A stretch of 64,000 nucleotides of DNA from Winogradskyella psychrotolerans RS-3 (GCF_000427335.1 NZ_ATMR01000098.1:62001-126000); one strand, 5' to 3'; counted from the first letter of the stretch, positions 27,013 through 37,085 are shown. Program-made: numbers and translations. The notes: generated by a model from the sequence alone, not told the origin.

Positions 27013-27043
27013 TTTGGTAAATCAATACTTTATCGTAAATTTG
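27013..27043 (+). promoter_or_regulatory. Promoter of rplM-rpsI
   Basis: A textbook Bacteroidota sigma-A promoter: TTTG at 27013-27016, a 19-base spacer, and TAAATTTG at 27036-27043, matching TTTG-N19-TAnnTTTG exactly. It predicts a start near 27048 and a leader of about 65 bases before rplM. Confidence 0.8.
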
Positions 27044-27076
27044 CAAACTCTTTTTTAAAGAGAAATGTTTAATCTA

Positions 27077-27096
27077 TTGTGTCATTTAAGACACAA
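27077..27096 (+). promoter_or_regulatory. Hairpin in the rplM leader, possible ribosomal-protein autoregulation site
   Basis: A 7-bp inverted repeat TTGTGTC / GACACAA with the loop ATTTAA lies in the predicted leader, ending 17 bases before the GTG start of rplM. Leaders bound by L13 have been proposed in Bacteroidia, so this may be such a site; the structure here is seen, the function is inference. Confidence 0.45.
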
Positions 27097-27113
27097 TTAT
27101 AAATCAAATTAGT

Positions 27114-27569
27114 GTGGATACATTAAGCTACAAAACAGTTTCAGCAAACAAAGCTACCGTTAATAAGGAGTGGGTTTTAGTTGACGCTGAAGGACAAACT
27201 TTAGGTCGCTTAGCTTCGAGAGTAGCAATACTTTTAAGAGGTAAGCACAAGCCTAATTTCACGCCACACGTTGATTGCGGTGACAACGTAGTTGTTGTTA
27301 ATGCCGAAAAAATCAACTTAACTGGAAACAAATGGACGGAAAAAAGTTACATCCGTCACACAGGTTATCCAGGTGGACAAAAAAGTCTGACGGCTACTGA
27401 ATTGTTTGAGAAAGACCCAAGCAGATTAGTAGAAAAGTCAGTGAAAGGAATGTTGCCTAAAAACAAATTAGGAGCAGCCCTTTTTAGAAACTTAACTGTT
27501 GTTTCAGGTACAAAGCATGCTCACGCAGCTCAAAAACCTAAAACAATGACATTAAACGAAATTAACTAA
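27114..27569 (+). CDS. rplM: 50S ribosomal protein L13
   Basis: A 151-residue L13 with typical motifs (WVLVDAEGQTLGRLAS, IYLRGKHKP-like ILLRGKHKPNFTPHVDCGD, YIRHTGYPGG, KGMLPKNKLG). I take the GTG at 27114 as start (reads MDTLSYKTVSANK), which gives the usual flavobacterial N terminus. The stop is directly followed by rpsI with no spacer, the standard L13-S9 operon. Confidence 0.96.
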   Translation: MDTLSYKTVSANKATVNKEWVLVDAEGQTLGRLASRVAILLRGKHKPNFTPHVDCGDNVVVVNAEKINLTGNKWTEKSYIRHTGYPGGQKSLTATELFEKDPSRLVEKSVKGMLPKNKLGAALFRNLTVVSGTKHAHAAQKPKTMTLNEIN

Positions 27570-27956
27570 ATGGAAGTAATTCACAAAATTGGCCGTAGAA
27601 AGACGGCTGTTGCTCGTGTGTACGTTGCCGAAGGTAGTGGCAAAATCACAGTGAACAAAAAAGACATGGCGGATTATTTTACTACTGCAACGTTGCAGTA
27701 TAAAGTAAACCAACCTTTAGCCTTGACTAACAATGATGGCAACTTTGATATTACTGTTAACGTATATGGAGGTGGTATCACCGGCCAGGCAGAAGCAATA
27801 CGTTTAGGCCTTTCTCGCGTTATGTGCGAGTTAGATCCTGAAAACAGATTAGTATTAAAGCCAGAAGGTCTATTAACGAGAGATCCAAGAATGGTAGAAA
27901 GAAAGAAATTCGGACAAAAGAAAGCTCGAAAGAAATTCCAATTCTCGAAACGTTAA
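27570..27956 (+). CDS. rpsI: 30S ribosomal protein S9
   Basis: A 128-residue S9 with HKIGRRKTAVARVYV at the start, GGGITGQAEAIRLGLSRV in the middle, and the basic C terminus ending KKFQFSKR that reaches the P site of the ribosome. Its ATG abuts the rplM stop codon, so the two are co-transcribed and probably translationally coupled. A strong hairpin terminator follows. Confidence 0.97.
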   Translation: MEVIHKIGRRKTAVARVYVAEGSGKITVNKKDMADYFTTATLQYKVNQPLALTNNDGNFDITVNVYGGGITGQAEAIRLGLSRVMCELDPENRLVLKPEGLLTRDPRMVERKKFGQKKARKKFQFSKR

Positions 27957-27978
27957 TATCCAACAATTATTTTTTATT

Positions 27979-28019
27979 CAGAATCTGCTTCGGCAGATTC
28001 TGGATTATTATTTTTTATT
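27979..28019 (+). terminator. Intrinsic terminator of rplM-rpsI
   Basis: A perfect 10-bp stem (CAGAATCTGC at 27979-27988, GCAGATTCTG at 27993-28002) closed by a TTCG tetraloop, followed by a T-rich tract ending in TTTTTT at 28011-28016. Confidence 0.85.
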
Positions 28020-28024
28020 GAAAT

Positions 28025-28053
28025 TAAAAAAATCCTGAAACTAGTTCAGGATT
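28025..28053 (-). terminator. Terminator-like hairpin with its T tract on the minus strand
   Basis: A 9-bp stem (AATCCTGAA at 28031-28039, TTCAGGATT at 28045-28053). Read on the minus strand it is followed by seven T's, so it would terminate leftward transcription; no leftward gene is known here. It could alternatively be part of the rpsB leader. Confidence 0.45.
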
Positions 28054-28085
28054 AAAGTTTAGCATCTAAATGAAGCCAACAGGCA

Positions 28086-28115
28086 ATAGCTAATAGCTAA
28101 TAGCTAATAGCTAAA
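28086..28115. repeat. AATAGCT heptamer tandem repeat in the rpsB upstream region
   Basis: Four perfect consecutive copies of AATAGCT (28086-28113) plus AA, 50 bases before the rpsB start. Such a microsatellite can change length by slippage and alter leader length or promoter spacing. Confidence 0.85.
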
Positions 28116-28162
28116 AAACCTACGGAACATTGCTAATTTAACAGAACGTAAACTATTACAAA

Positions 28163-28951
28163 ATGGAAAAAGTAGAAGTAACAGAATTACTTGAAGCAGG
28201 TGTACACTTCGGTCACCTTACACGTAAGTGGAACCCAAACATGGCTCCTTACATTTATATGGAACGTAACGGTATCCATATTATCAACCTATACAAAACA
28301 GCAGCAAAAATTGAAGAAACTTCTGAAGCATTAGCTAAAATAGCAGCATCAGGAAAGAAAATCTTATTCGTTGCTACAAAAAAACAAGCTAAGGACATCG
28401 TTGCTGAAAAAGCTGGTGCAGTTAACCAACCTTACATTACTGAGCGTTGGCCTGGTGGAATGCTAACTAACTTTGTTACAATCAGAAAAGCCGTTAAAAA
28501 AATGGCTACCATTGATAGAATGAAGAAAGATGGTACATTCAACTCTTTATCTAAAAAAGAGCGTTTACAAGTAGATCGTTTACGTGCAAAATTAGAAAAG
28601 AATTTAGGTTCTATTTCTGACATGACACGTTTACCAGGTGCTTTATTTGTTGTAGATATTATGCGTGAGCATATTGCAATTAAAGAAGCTCAAAAATTGA
28701 ATATTCCAATTTTTGCAATGGTAGATACAAACTCTGATCCACGTGAAGTAGATTATTTAATCCCTTCAAATGATGATGCTTCTAAATCTATAGACAAAAT
28801 CTTATCTATCGTAACTTCTGCAATAGCAGACGGTTTAAACGAAAGAAAAGCTGAACGTTCAGATAAAGAAGGTAAAGCTCAAAAAGGAGAAGCTAAAGCT
28901 AAGCCTGCTGCAAAAGCAGAAAAAGCAGCTGTATCTGAAGAAGAAGAATAA
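28163..28951 (+). CDS. rpsB: 30S ribosomal protein S2
   Basis: A 262-residue S2 with the family start LLEAGVHFGHLTRKWNPNM, FVATKKQAKDIV, ERWPGGMLTNF and LPGALFVVDIMREHIAIKEA ... FAMVDTNSDP. The C-terminal tail of about 35 residues is rich in Lys, Ala and Glu, as in other Flavobacteriaceae. It is followed by tsf on the same strand, the conserved rpsB-tsf pair. Confidence 0.97.
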   Translation: MEKVEVTELLEAGVHFGHLTRKWNPNMAPYIYMERNGIHIINLYKTAAKIEETSEALAKIAASGKKILFVATKKQAKDIVAEKAGAVNQPYITERWPGGMLTNFVTIRKAVKKMATIDRMKKDGTFNSLSKKERLQVDRLRAKLEKNLGSISDMTRLPGALFVVDIMREHIAIKEAQKLNIPIFAMVDTNSDPREVDYLIPSNDDASKSIDKILSIVTSAIADGLNERKAERSDKEGKAQKGEAKAKPAAKAEKAAVSEEEE

Positions 28952-29032
28952 ATAACATTTATACACTACTAAAAGTCATTTGGTTCTTTTCTTTTTGAAA
29001 ATTAATTAAATGACTTTTTAAATTTAAAAACT

Positions 29033-30007
29033 ATGGAAAATACTGTAAAAATTACAGCAGCAGAGGTAAACAAGCTAAGACAAGCAACTGGTGCTGGGAT
29101 GATGGATTGTAAAAAAGCTTTAGTTGAAGCTGGTGGTGATTTTGATAAAGCCATCGACGTTTTACGTAAAAAAGGACAAAAAGTTGCAGAAAAAAGAGCT
29201 GACAGAGATTCTTCTGAAGGTGCTGCTGTTGCTAAAATAAATGCAGATAATACATCTGGAGTTGCTATCGTTTTAGGTTGTGAAACTGATTTCGTTGGTA
29301 AAAACGAAACTTTTGTAGCATTAGCTAACGAATTAGCTGATATCGCATTAAACCATGACACAAAAGAAGCATTTTTAGCTGCGGATTTTGGTGGTATGAC
29401 CGTTGCAGAAAAATTAGTAGAGCAAACTGGAGTTATCGGCGAGAAATTAGACATCACGGCTTTCGAAAAATTAGATGCTCCGTATGTTGGACAATATGTA
29501 CACATCAACAAAATTGCTGCTTTAGTAGGTTTATCTGCTAAAGTTGATAACGTTGAAACTTTAGTTAAAGATGTTGCAATGCAAGTTGCTTCTATGGGAG
29601 CGTCATCATTATCTTACAAAGATTTTGATCCAGCTTTTATAGCTTCTGAAACTGAAGCGCGTATCGCTGTAATTGAAAAAGACAATATCGAATTAGGACG
29701 TTTAGGTAAAACCTTAAAGAATGTACCAAGTTACATCTCTATGGCTCAATTAACTCCTGAAGTTATTGCTGAAGCTGAAGAAACTGCAAAAGCAGAATTA
29801 AAAGCTGAAGGTAAGCCAGAACAAATCTGGGATAGAATCTTACCTGGTAAAATGGAGCGTTTCATTTCTGATAACACCACTTTAGATCAAGAACAATGTT
29901 TATTAGACCAGAAGTTTATTAAAGACGAAAAGCAAACTGTTGCTGATTACGTTGCAACTTATGGTGACGTTGCTGTTACTAGTTTTAAACGTGCTACAGT
30001 AGGATAA
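29033..30007 (+). CDS. tsf: Elongation factor Ts
   Basis: A 324-residue nucleotide-exchange factor for EF-Tu. The N-terminal UBA-like domain reads VNKLRQATGAGMMDCKKALVEAGGDFDKAIDVLRKKG; the core dimerisation region includes ETDFVGKNETFVALANELADIAL and the tail DQEQCLLDQKFIKDEKQTV. This is longer than the E. coli protein (about 280) because of the extended core usual in Bacteroidota. A terminator follows 33 bases after the stop. Confidence 0.97.
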   Translation: MENTVKITAAEVNKLRQATGAGMMDCKKALVEAGGDFDKAIDVLRKKGQKVAEKRADRDSSEGAAVAKINADNTSGVAIVLGCETDFVGKNETFVALANELADIALNHDTKEAFLAADFGGMTVAEKLVEQTGVIGEKLDITAFEKLDAPYVGQYVHINKIAALVGLSAKVDNVETLVKDVAMQVASMGASSLSYKDFDPAFIASETEARIAVIEKDNIELGRLGKTLKNVPSYISMAQLTPEVIAEAEETAKAELKAEGKPEQIWDRILPGKMERFISDNTTLDQEQCLLDQKFIKDEKQTVADYVATYGDVAVTSFKRATVG

Positions 30008-30040
30008 TAAAGATGCTTTAATAGCAAATTAAAATAATTA

Positions 30041-30074
30041 AAAACCACTATTCTTTACTGAATAGTGGTTTTTT
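30041..30074 (+). terminator. Intrinsic terminator after tsf
   Basis: A perfect 13-bp stem (AAAACCACTATTC at 30041-30053, GAATAGTGGTTTT at 30060-30072, loop TTTACT) running into a T tract. Confidence 0.88.
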
Positions 30075-30178
30075 GATTTCTAGAGTTAGTGTTTACTAAT
30101 GTTTTGCCGTGAAGTATCATTTTTTAATAAAATATGGTTTTGCCTTTTTTTTCACTTTTACAGATGCTAATAATTACG

Positions 30179-30186
30179 TAGCTTTG
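30179..30186 (+). promoter_or_regulatory. Candidate -7 promoter box for pyrH-frr
   Basis: TAGCTTTG matches TAnnTTTG, after the tsf terminator and about 108 bases before the pyrH start. The -33 region is T-rich but lacks a clean TTTG at 19 bases. Confidence 0.4.
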
Positions 30187-30294
30187 CTCAACTTTTAAAT
30201 CATCTATTGAAATAAGCCATGATGATACTAATTTCAAAATAGTTGTTACATGGCATATTTCATACAGACTAAAAATAGCAACAGAAACTATCTA

Positions 30295-31002
30295 ATGAAA
30301 TATAAAAGAATATTACTAAAATTATCTGGAGAAGCCTTAATGGGAAATCGTCAATATGGTATAGATCCAGAACGACTTTCAGAATATGCTAAAGATATTA
30401 AAGAAATAACTGAATTAGGTGTACAAGTAGCTATAGTTATAGGTGGTGGAAACATTTTTAGAGGCGTTGCAGGTGCTATGCAAGGTATGGATCGTGTTCA
30501 AGGTGACCATATGGGTATGCTCGCAACAGTAATCAATGGTTTAGCATTACAAAACGCACTAGAAGATACAGGTATCAAAACACGTTTACAGACAGCTATT
30601 AAGATTAATGAAGTTGCTGAACCGTTTATAAGACGAAAAGCAATGAGTCATCTTAATAAAGGTCGTGTTGTAATTTTTGGTGGTGGAACAGGAAATCCTT
30701 ATTTCACTACAGATTCTGCAGCCGTATTACGTGCCATAGAAATTGAAGCAGATGTGATATTAAAAGGAACTCGTGTTGATGGTATTTATTCAGCCGATCC
30801 AGAAAAAGATAGCACAGCTGTTAAGTTTGATCAAATATCTTTTAAAGATGTTCTACTTAAAGGCTTAAAAGTTATGGATACAACGGCATTCACGCTTAGT
30901 CAAGAAAATGAATTGCCAATTATAGTTTTTGATATGAATAAAAAAGGAAATTTATTAAAAGTAGTTTCTGGAGAAAATATAGGAACTGAGGTAAACGTTT
31001 AA
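30295..31002 (+). CDS. pyrH: UMP kinase
   Basis: UMP kinase of the amino-acid-kinase fold, phosphorylating UMP to UDP. I choose ATG 30295 ([17 protein letters not shown], 235 residues), the family's normal start, over an upstream in-frame codon at 30250 that would add a non-conserved extension. [10 protein letters not shown], the [19 protein letters not shown] nucleotide-site region, [21 protein letters not shown] and [15 protein letters not shown] are all present. It is followed 45 bases later by frr, a widespread pairing. Confidence 0.95.
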   Translation: MKYKRILLKLSGEALMGNRQYGIDPERLSEYAKDIKEITELGVQVAIVIGGGNIFRGVAGAMQGMDRVQGDHMGMLATVINGLALQNALEDTGIKTRLQTAIKINEVAEPFIRRKAMSHLNKGRVVIFGGGTGNPYFTTDSAAVLRAIEIEADVILKGTRVDGIYSADPEKDSTAVKFDQISFKDVLLKGLKVMDTTAFTLSQENELPIIVFDMNKKGNLLKVVSGENIGTEVNV

Positions 31003-31047
31003 ACTTTGGCTTAAACTTTGATCTCACGCATTTAAAACGTTAATACT

Positions 31048-31602
31048 ATGAACGAAGACATTAAATTTATAATAGACTCAGCTAAAGAATCTATGGATTC
31101 TGCAATGAAGCATTTAGAAAAGCAGTTTGTAAATATTAGAGCTGGTAAGGCTAGTCCTGCAATGTTAGGTAGCGTTATGGTCGATTATTATGGGTCTCAA
31201 ACGCCATTGAGTCAAGTGGCCAATGTGAATACTCCTGATGGTAGAACGATTACTGTTCAGCCTTGGGAAAAATCAATGCTTCAAGAAATAGAACGAAGTA
31301 TTATGATTGCTAATCTAGGTTTTAATCCAATGAACAATGGGGACACTATTATTATTAATGTTCCACCATTAACAGAAGAACGCAGACGCGATTTAGCAAA
31401 GCAAGCGAAATCTGAAGCTGAAGATGCCAAAATTGGTATTAGAAGTGCACGTAAGGAAGCTAACCATGATATTAAGGATTCAGATGTATCTGAAGATTTA
31501 CAAAAAAATGCTGAGGTAGATATTCAAAAACTAACCGATATCTACGTTAAGAAAATAGACGACACCTTAGAAGTTAAGGAAAAAGAAATTATGACTGTAT
31601 AA
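31048..31602 (+). CDS. frr: Ribosome recycling factor
   Basis: A 184-residue factor that splits post-termination ribosomes with EF-G. Typical features are HLEKQFVNIRAGKASPAML, the YGSQTPLSQVANVNTPDGRTITVQPWEKSML stretch (positions about 49-80) and PPLTEERRRDLAKQAK. It closes the pyrH-frr unit and is followed by a strong terminator. Confidence 0.97.
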   Translation: MNEDIKFIIDSAKESMDSAMKHLEKQFVNIRAGKASPAMLGSVMVDYYGSQTPLSQVANVNTPDGRTITVQPWEKSMLQEIERSIMIANLGFNPMNNGDTIIINVPPLTEERRRDLAKQAKSEAEDAKIGIRSARKEANHDIKDSDVSEDLQKNAEVDIQKLTDIYVKKIDDTLEVKEKEIMTV

Positions 31603-31622
31603 TTTCAACGTTCAAAACATAT

Positions 31623-31652
31623 AACATCCCAACACGCTTGGGATGTTTTTTT
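31623..31652 (+). terminator. Intrinsic terminator after frr
   Basis: A perfect 10-bp stem (AACATCCCAA at 31623-31632, TTGGGATGTT at 31638-31647, loop CACGC) followed by a T tract to 31652. Confidence 0.9.
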
Positions 31653-31676
31653 AAAATCACAATTGAAACATTCTAA

Positions 31677-32957
31677 ATGCGAAAGCTCCTGTTTGTCGTT
31701 TTACTTCTAACGCTTACATCGTTTTGTAATGCGCAGCAACCACTTGTAAATAAAACAGATTCTACTAAAATTGCGCAAGATTCGATTAAGAAAACAGAAT
31801 TCTTAAAACATATTGGCAATGGATTTCTTCCTTTTAATTATTTCAATTTAGATTTAAAATATCTTATTAAGTTCAATCAATACGAAGGTGTAAGAAGTGG
31901 ATTAGGTGGCGTTACCAATAACCGATTTTCTAAACGTTATCGTATCGATGGCTATTTGGTTTATGGGTTTAAGGATAAAGAAATTAAATACAAAGTTGGT
32001 GGAGGATTCAGAGTTAATGAAGCAACAGACACGTGGATCAACCTTGCTTATGTTGATGATTTACAAGAAACAGGAAGTTCAAAATTTTTAACCGATAAGC
32101 GCTTTTTTACCTTTTTTGAACCACGTTTACTAAACATTGATCTGTTTCATAAACACATTACAAAATCGGTTTCAATACAACACAAAATATCTAATCATTT
32201 ACTTTCGGAAACGCAATTGGCGACTTCAAAAATAGACCCAACCTATTATTACAATTTTTTAATAAATAACAAAACCTACTCTACTTTTGATTTAAGTACT
32301 GTTAAAGCGAGTTTACAATGGAGTCCCTTTAGCACTTATACCACCGAAAATGATAAATTGAAAGAGACCAAGGATGGTTTTCCAAAATTTACGCTTCAGT
32401 ATACAAAAGCCTTCAAATCTATTTTAGGTAGTGATTTTAATTTTTCTAAAATCGATTTTAGAACCGTACAACAATTCAAACATAAAAATGATGCTATTAC
32501 AAGTATTACACTTGTTGCAGGTATTGCAGAAGGCAACACTCCAATAACACATTTGTATCACGCTTATCCAAATAACATTAAAAAAGAAACCATATTACAG
32601 CGTTTTTCTGTTGCTGGTTTAAATAGTTTTGAGACCATGTATTTCAATGAGTTTTTTAGCGATCGGTTTTCAACATTACAACTAAAGCACACTTTTAATC
32701 GTTTTAATGTTTCAGATCGTTTTAAACCACAACTGGTTTTAATATCGCGCTATGCTGTCGGAAATATGTCTAATATTAGTAGACACCAAGGCATACAGTT
32801 CAATACTCTCGACAAACTCTACTCAGAATCTGGTTTTGAAATTAACAAATTGCTCTTCGGCTTCGGACTCAGTTTTGCCTATAGATATGGTGGTTATCAC
32901 TTACCTAATTTTGAGGATAACATTGCCTTTAAGTTTACCTTCAATATTTCACTTTAG
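31677..32957 (+). CDS. Outer-membrane beta-barrel protein, DUF5686-like C-terminal part
   Basis: A 426-residue exported protein: signal peptide MRKLLFVVLLLTLTSFCNAQ, then a beta-rich body with alternating aromatic residues and a C terminus ending FKFTFNISL, as in outer-membrane barrels. The segment FNQYEGVRSGLGGVTNNRF ... YRIDGYLVYGFKDKEIKYKVGGGFR resembles the barrel part of DUF5686/carboxypeptidase-regulatory-like proteins, here without the usual N-terminal plug domain. Function unknown; a transport or anchoring role is only a guess. Confidence 0.65.
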   Translation: MRKLLFVVLLLTLTSFCNAQQPLVNKTDSTKIAQDSIKKTEFLKHIGNGFLPFNYFNLDLKYLIKFNQYEGVRSGLGGVTNNRFSKRYRIDGYLVYGFKDKEIKYKVGGGFRVNEATDTWINLAYVDDLQETGSSKFLTDKRFFTFFEPRLLNIDLFHKHITKSVSIQHKISNHLLSETQLATSKIDPTYYYNFLINNKTYSTFDLSTVKASLQWSPFSTYTTENDKLKETKDGFPKFTLQYTKAFKSILGSDFNFSKIDFRTVQQFKHKNDAITSITLVAGIAEGNTPITHLYHAYPNNIKKETILQRFSVAGLNSFETMYFNEFFSDRFSTLQLKHTFNRFNVSDRFKPQLVLISRYAVGNMSNISRHQGIQFNTLDKLYSESGFEINKLLFGFGLSFAYRYGGYHLPNFEDNIAFKFTFNISL

Positions 32958-33005
32958 TCTAAATTATATTACTGTTAATTAACCTACAAATCCTTAGGTT
33001 TTTTC

Positions 33006-33013
33006 TACCTTTG
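33006..33013 (+). promoter_or_regulatory. Candidate -7 promoter box for the MMPL gene
   Basis: TACCTTTG matches TAnnTTTG and would give an untranslated leader of about 110 bases before the gene at 33128. No good -33 element at 19 bases. Confidence 0.35.
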
Positions 33014-33127
33014 CCGCTCATTTCTCTCGCTAGACGAGATTTATGTATAGTGATGGTTTCATCAAAACAATAATGTTTATTTCAATCAATATCTTATGAG
33101 CTTGCTCTAAGGCAGTTTTACTACAGC

Positions 33128-35529
33128 ATGTTTAAACTTTTTACCACAGGATTTTGGGAAGCTATTGCAAGACTTATTCTTCGTAATAAAATCTTTATTC
33201 TTATTGCTATTATCTTAGCAACTATATTTTTTAGCTCTCAATGGAAACACATGCGTTTTTCATCTACAGAAGCGAATTTATTACCAGATGACCACGCAGT
33301 AAACCTTGTTTATAACGAATTTTTAGAGATTTTTGGTGAAGAAGGCAACCTTGTTGTACTTGGTGTTAAAGATTCTACACTATTCTCTGTAAAACAATTG
33401 AATGCTTGGAATAAACTCGCAGATTCCTTTAAAGGCTATGATGAAGTTGAAGCTGTTCTATCTATAAAAGATCTTAAAAAACTAGTTAAAAACACTGAAA
33501 AAGTACAGTTTGAATTAGAACCTTTTATAAAGGATTCCATAAGCAGTATTGAAGAGGTTAACAAACTTCAAGATGAACTTTTTAATCAATACCCTTTTTA
33601 CGATAATTTCTTATTTAATGCAGAGACCAAAACCATTAGAACGGCACTCTACTTAAAGAAAGATATTATTAACACACCTGCTAGGAAAGCATTTATTTTA
33701 AATAACCTTCAGGAAAAAGTTGATGCGTTTGAAGCCCAAACCGGACTTGATGTTAGAGTTTCGGGAATGCCTTATATCCGAACTTTAAGTTCGCAGAGTA
33801 TTATAGATGAAATTCCTATTTTTATTGGAGGAGCACTATTTGTAACCTCTTTAATTTTCTTCCTATTCTTTAGATCATTTAGAGCGACTTTTATTTCGCT
33901 TGTGGTAGTTTGTATTGGGGTAATGTGGACCTTTGGAATCTTAGGTATACTAGGCTATGAAATTACAGTATTAACGGCTTTAATTCCTCCTTTAATCATC
34001 GTTATTGGAATCCCAAATTGTATTTTTTTAATCAATAAATTTCAACATGAAGTAAAATCTCATGGAAATAAAGTAAAATCATTACAACGTGTCATTACTA
34101 AAGTTGGTAACGCTACTTTAATGACTAATGTCACAACGGCTTCTGGTTTTGCTACATTTATACTTACAGAAAGTACATTACTTAAAGAGTTTGGTATTGT
34201 AGCTTCATTGAGCATTCTTGCAATTTTCACATTGTGTTTACTCATTATTCCTATAATGTACACGTTCTTGCCTTATCCTAAAGAACGCCATTTAGAACAT
34301 TTAAATAAACGTTGGATTGGTGCCTTTGTAAATTGGATGGAATCCATGGTGAAGAACAAAAAATAACAATTTATATTACAACGCTTATTCTAATTGTTGT
34401 TAGTATTATTGGTATTCACCAAATTAAAATTTCTGGTAGTCTCATTGAAGATATGCCTCAAAACACAGAGTTCTTTAAGGATATTCGGTTTTTTGAGTCT
34501 GAATTTAATGGTATTATGCCATTAGAAATTATGATAGATACCAAACGTAAAAAAGGAGTTATGAAATTAGCGACTTTAAAACGTATGGATGAGCTTGAAG
34601 AATTAATTACGGATATTCCCGAATTATCTCGACCAATTTCAGTGGTAAGCTTAGTGAAATATAGTAAACAAGCCTATTACAACGGTAATCCTAAATATTA
34701 CCAATTACCTACGAGTCAAGAAAATAGTTTCATCTTATCCTATGCTAAAAACTCGACCTCAAATGTTGACATGCTTAACAATTTTGTAGATAGCACAGGC
34801 CAATACGCCCGTATTACTACGTTTATGAAGGATATTGGTACTGATAAAATGGAGCGTATTCAAGAAGACCTTCAAGCTGAAATCGACAAGTTATTTCCTA
34901 AAGAACGTTATAATGTAATCATTACAGGTAAAGCCTTAGTTTTCCAAAAAGGAACTAAATATCTGGTTAAAAATTTAGCGATTTCGCTCACACTTGCCAT
35001 AGTACTTATTGCGTTATTTATGGCGTATTTGTTCCGTTCTTTTAAAATGATAATTGTATCATTAATTCCTAATTTACTACCACTTTTAGTGACCGCAGGT
35101 ATCATGGGTTACATTGGTGTACCAATAAAGCCTTCAACTATTTTAGTGTTTAGTATCGCTTTTGGTATTTCGGTAGATGATACTATTCACTTTTTAGCAA
35201 AATACAGACAAGAGTTACAAGCCAACAATTGGAAAATTAAAAAATCTGTTTATGCAGCACTTAGAGAAACTGGCGTTAGTATGATTTATACTTCAATTGT
35301 ATTATTCTTTGGGTTCTCGGTATTTACCATTTCTAGCTTTGGTGGCACCGTAGCTTTAGGAGCTTTAGTTTCTATAACCTTACTATTTGCCATGCTGTCT
35401 AACTTACTGTTATTACCTTCGTTATTACTATCTTTAGAGCGCAATATTGCCAATAAAGAAGTCTTAAGAAAACCTTCCATCAATGTTATTGCTTTGGAAG
35501 ATGATAACGAAGACGACAAATTAAACTAA
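33128..35529 (+). CDS. RND-superfamily MMPL exporter (one frame break)
   Basis: Read literally there are two overlapping frames, 33128-34366 (412 aa) and 34312-35529 (405 aa). Adding one A to the six-A run 34358-34363 joins them into an 800-residue MMPL/RND protein with the expected duplicated layout: membrane segment 1, a large periplasmic loop, a five-segment bundle (IFIGGALFVTSLIFFLFF, VLTALIPPLIIVIGIPN), then again a segment (IYITTLILIVVSIIGI), a loop and a bundle (SIAFGISVDDTIHFLAKY). Such exporters move lipids or hydrophobic compounds by the proton gradient. It lies immediately upstream of asnS. The break is most likely a sequence error. Confidence 0.85.
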
Positions 35530-35569
35530 GAATATCACTATATTTTAGCCTTAAAAAATTATTTAAAAA

Positions 35570-37013
35570 ATGACTTCAAAAACTGTAGCACAATTATTAT
35601 CACAAGATGTCACCTTACAAGATGTTACCATCAAAGGGTGGGTAAGAACTTTTAGAGCCAATCGATTTATAGCTTTGAATGATGGTTCTACTATAAATAA
35701 TATTCAATGTGTTGTTGATTTTGAAAATTTTGACGAAGCCCTTTTAAAGCGTGTCACTACAGGTGCTGCGATTCATATCACAGGAGAGTTAGTAGAGAGT
35801 CAAGGAAAAGGTCAATCGGTTGAAATTGTTGTAAAAACATTAGAGATTCTAGGTGATTCTGACCCGGAAACCTACCCTATTCAACCTAAAAAACACTCGT
35901 TTGAATTTTTAAGAGAAAACGCTCATTTACGTACAAGAACAAATACGTTTAGTGCTGTAATGCGTTTAAGATCTTCATTATCTTTTGCTGTTCATAAATA
36001 CTTTAACGAAAATGGCTTTAACTATATGCACACACCTATTATTACGGGTAGTGATGCAGAAGGTGCAGGTGAAATGTTTAAAGTTTCCAACTTAGATTCG
36101 AAAAATCCACCGTTAAATGACGATGGTTCTGTAAATTATAAAGAAGATTTCTTCGGAAAAGAAACTAATTTAACGGTTTCTGGTCAGCTTGAAGCTGAAA
36201 CCTATGCAATGTCTTTAGGCAAAGTTTATACGTTTGGACCAACATTTAGAGCAGAAAACTCTAATACGTCGCGCCACTTAGCAGAATTCTGGATGATTGA
36301 ACCTGAAGTTGCTTTTATGGATTTAGCGGGGAATATGGATTTAGCTGAAGATTTCATGAAATCTGTATTAAGCTATGTTTTAGAAAACAATAAAGAAGAT
36401 TTAGAGTTTTTAGATAAGCGCCTTTTAGATGAAGAAAAACAAAACCTCAAGCAGAACGAAGTGATATGAGCTTAATTGAAAAAATTAAGTTTGTCGTAGA
36501 TAACAACTTTAAGCGTGTAAGCTATACCGAAGCTATTGATATTCTAAGAAATTCTAAGCCAAACAAAAAAAGAAATTCAACTATATCATTGAAGAGTGGG
36601 GTGCAGATCTACAATCTGAGCACGAGCGTTTCTTGGTTGAAAAGCACTTTAAATGTCCTGTAATTTTATTTGATTACCCAGCAAACATTAAAGCATTTTA
36701 CATGCGTTTAAATGAGCCAGATAGTGAAGGAAGAGAAACAGTAAGAGCTATGGATATTTTATTTCCAGGTATTGGTGAAATGGTCGGAGGATCGCAACGT
36801 GAAGAGCGCTTAGATGTTTTAAAAGAAAAAATGAAAGCTTTAGATATTTCTGAAGAAGAGCTATGGTGGTACTTAGACTTACGTAAATATGGTTCGGCAG
36901 TACATTCTGGTTTCGGATTAGGATTTGAACGTTTGGTAATGTTTGCTACTGGAATGGGAAATATTAGAGATGTTATTCCTTTTCCTAGAACACCTCAAAA
37001 TGCAGAATTTTAA
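35570..37013 (+). CDS. asnS: Asparaginyl-tRNA synthetase (two frame breaks)
   Basis: A class II aminoacyl-tRNA synthetase charging tRNA-Asn. The N-terminal anticodon-binding OB fold ([22 protein letters not shown]), motif 2 ([25 protein letters not shown]) and motif 3 ([15 protein letters not shown]) are all present, but the frame breaks twice: one A too few in 36441-36444 (should read [14 protein letters not shown]) and one A too few in 36565-36571 (should read [14 protein letters not shown]). Correcting both gives 481 residues with nothing missing. Because this is a housekeeping gene, assembly indels are far more likely than true decay. Confidence 0.93.
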
Positions 37014-37024
37014 TCACTATATTT

Positions 37025-37059
37025 AAACCTGTTAGGTTTTAAAACCTGACGGGTTTTTT
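37025..37059 (+). terminator. Intrinsic terminator after asnS
   Basis: Arms 37025-37040 and 37041-37056 pair over 16 positions (two G-T pairs) with AGGTTTT/AAAACCT at the centre, followed by a T tract. The sequence type (AACCTG...CAGGTT) is also a familiar dispersed repeat in Flavobacteriaceae. Confidence 0.8.
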
Positions 37060-37085
37060 ATTATTTATATAATCAATTAGAATTT

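Noticed and set aside
34358..34363. Programmed frameshift in the MMPL gene
   Set aside because: The zero-frame context C AAA AAA is not a proper X XXY YYZ heptamer, and a missing A explains the break as it does in asnS.
36441..36571. Split asnS as a real pseudogene or two-part enzyme
   Set aside because: All class II motifs survive and two one-base corrections restore the full enzyme; natural division at those internal points is implausible.
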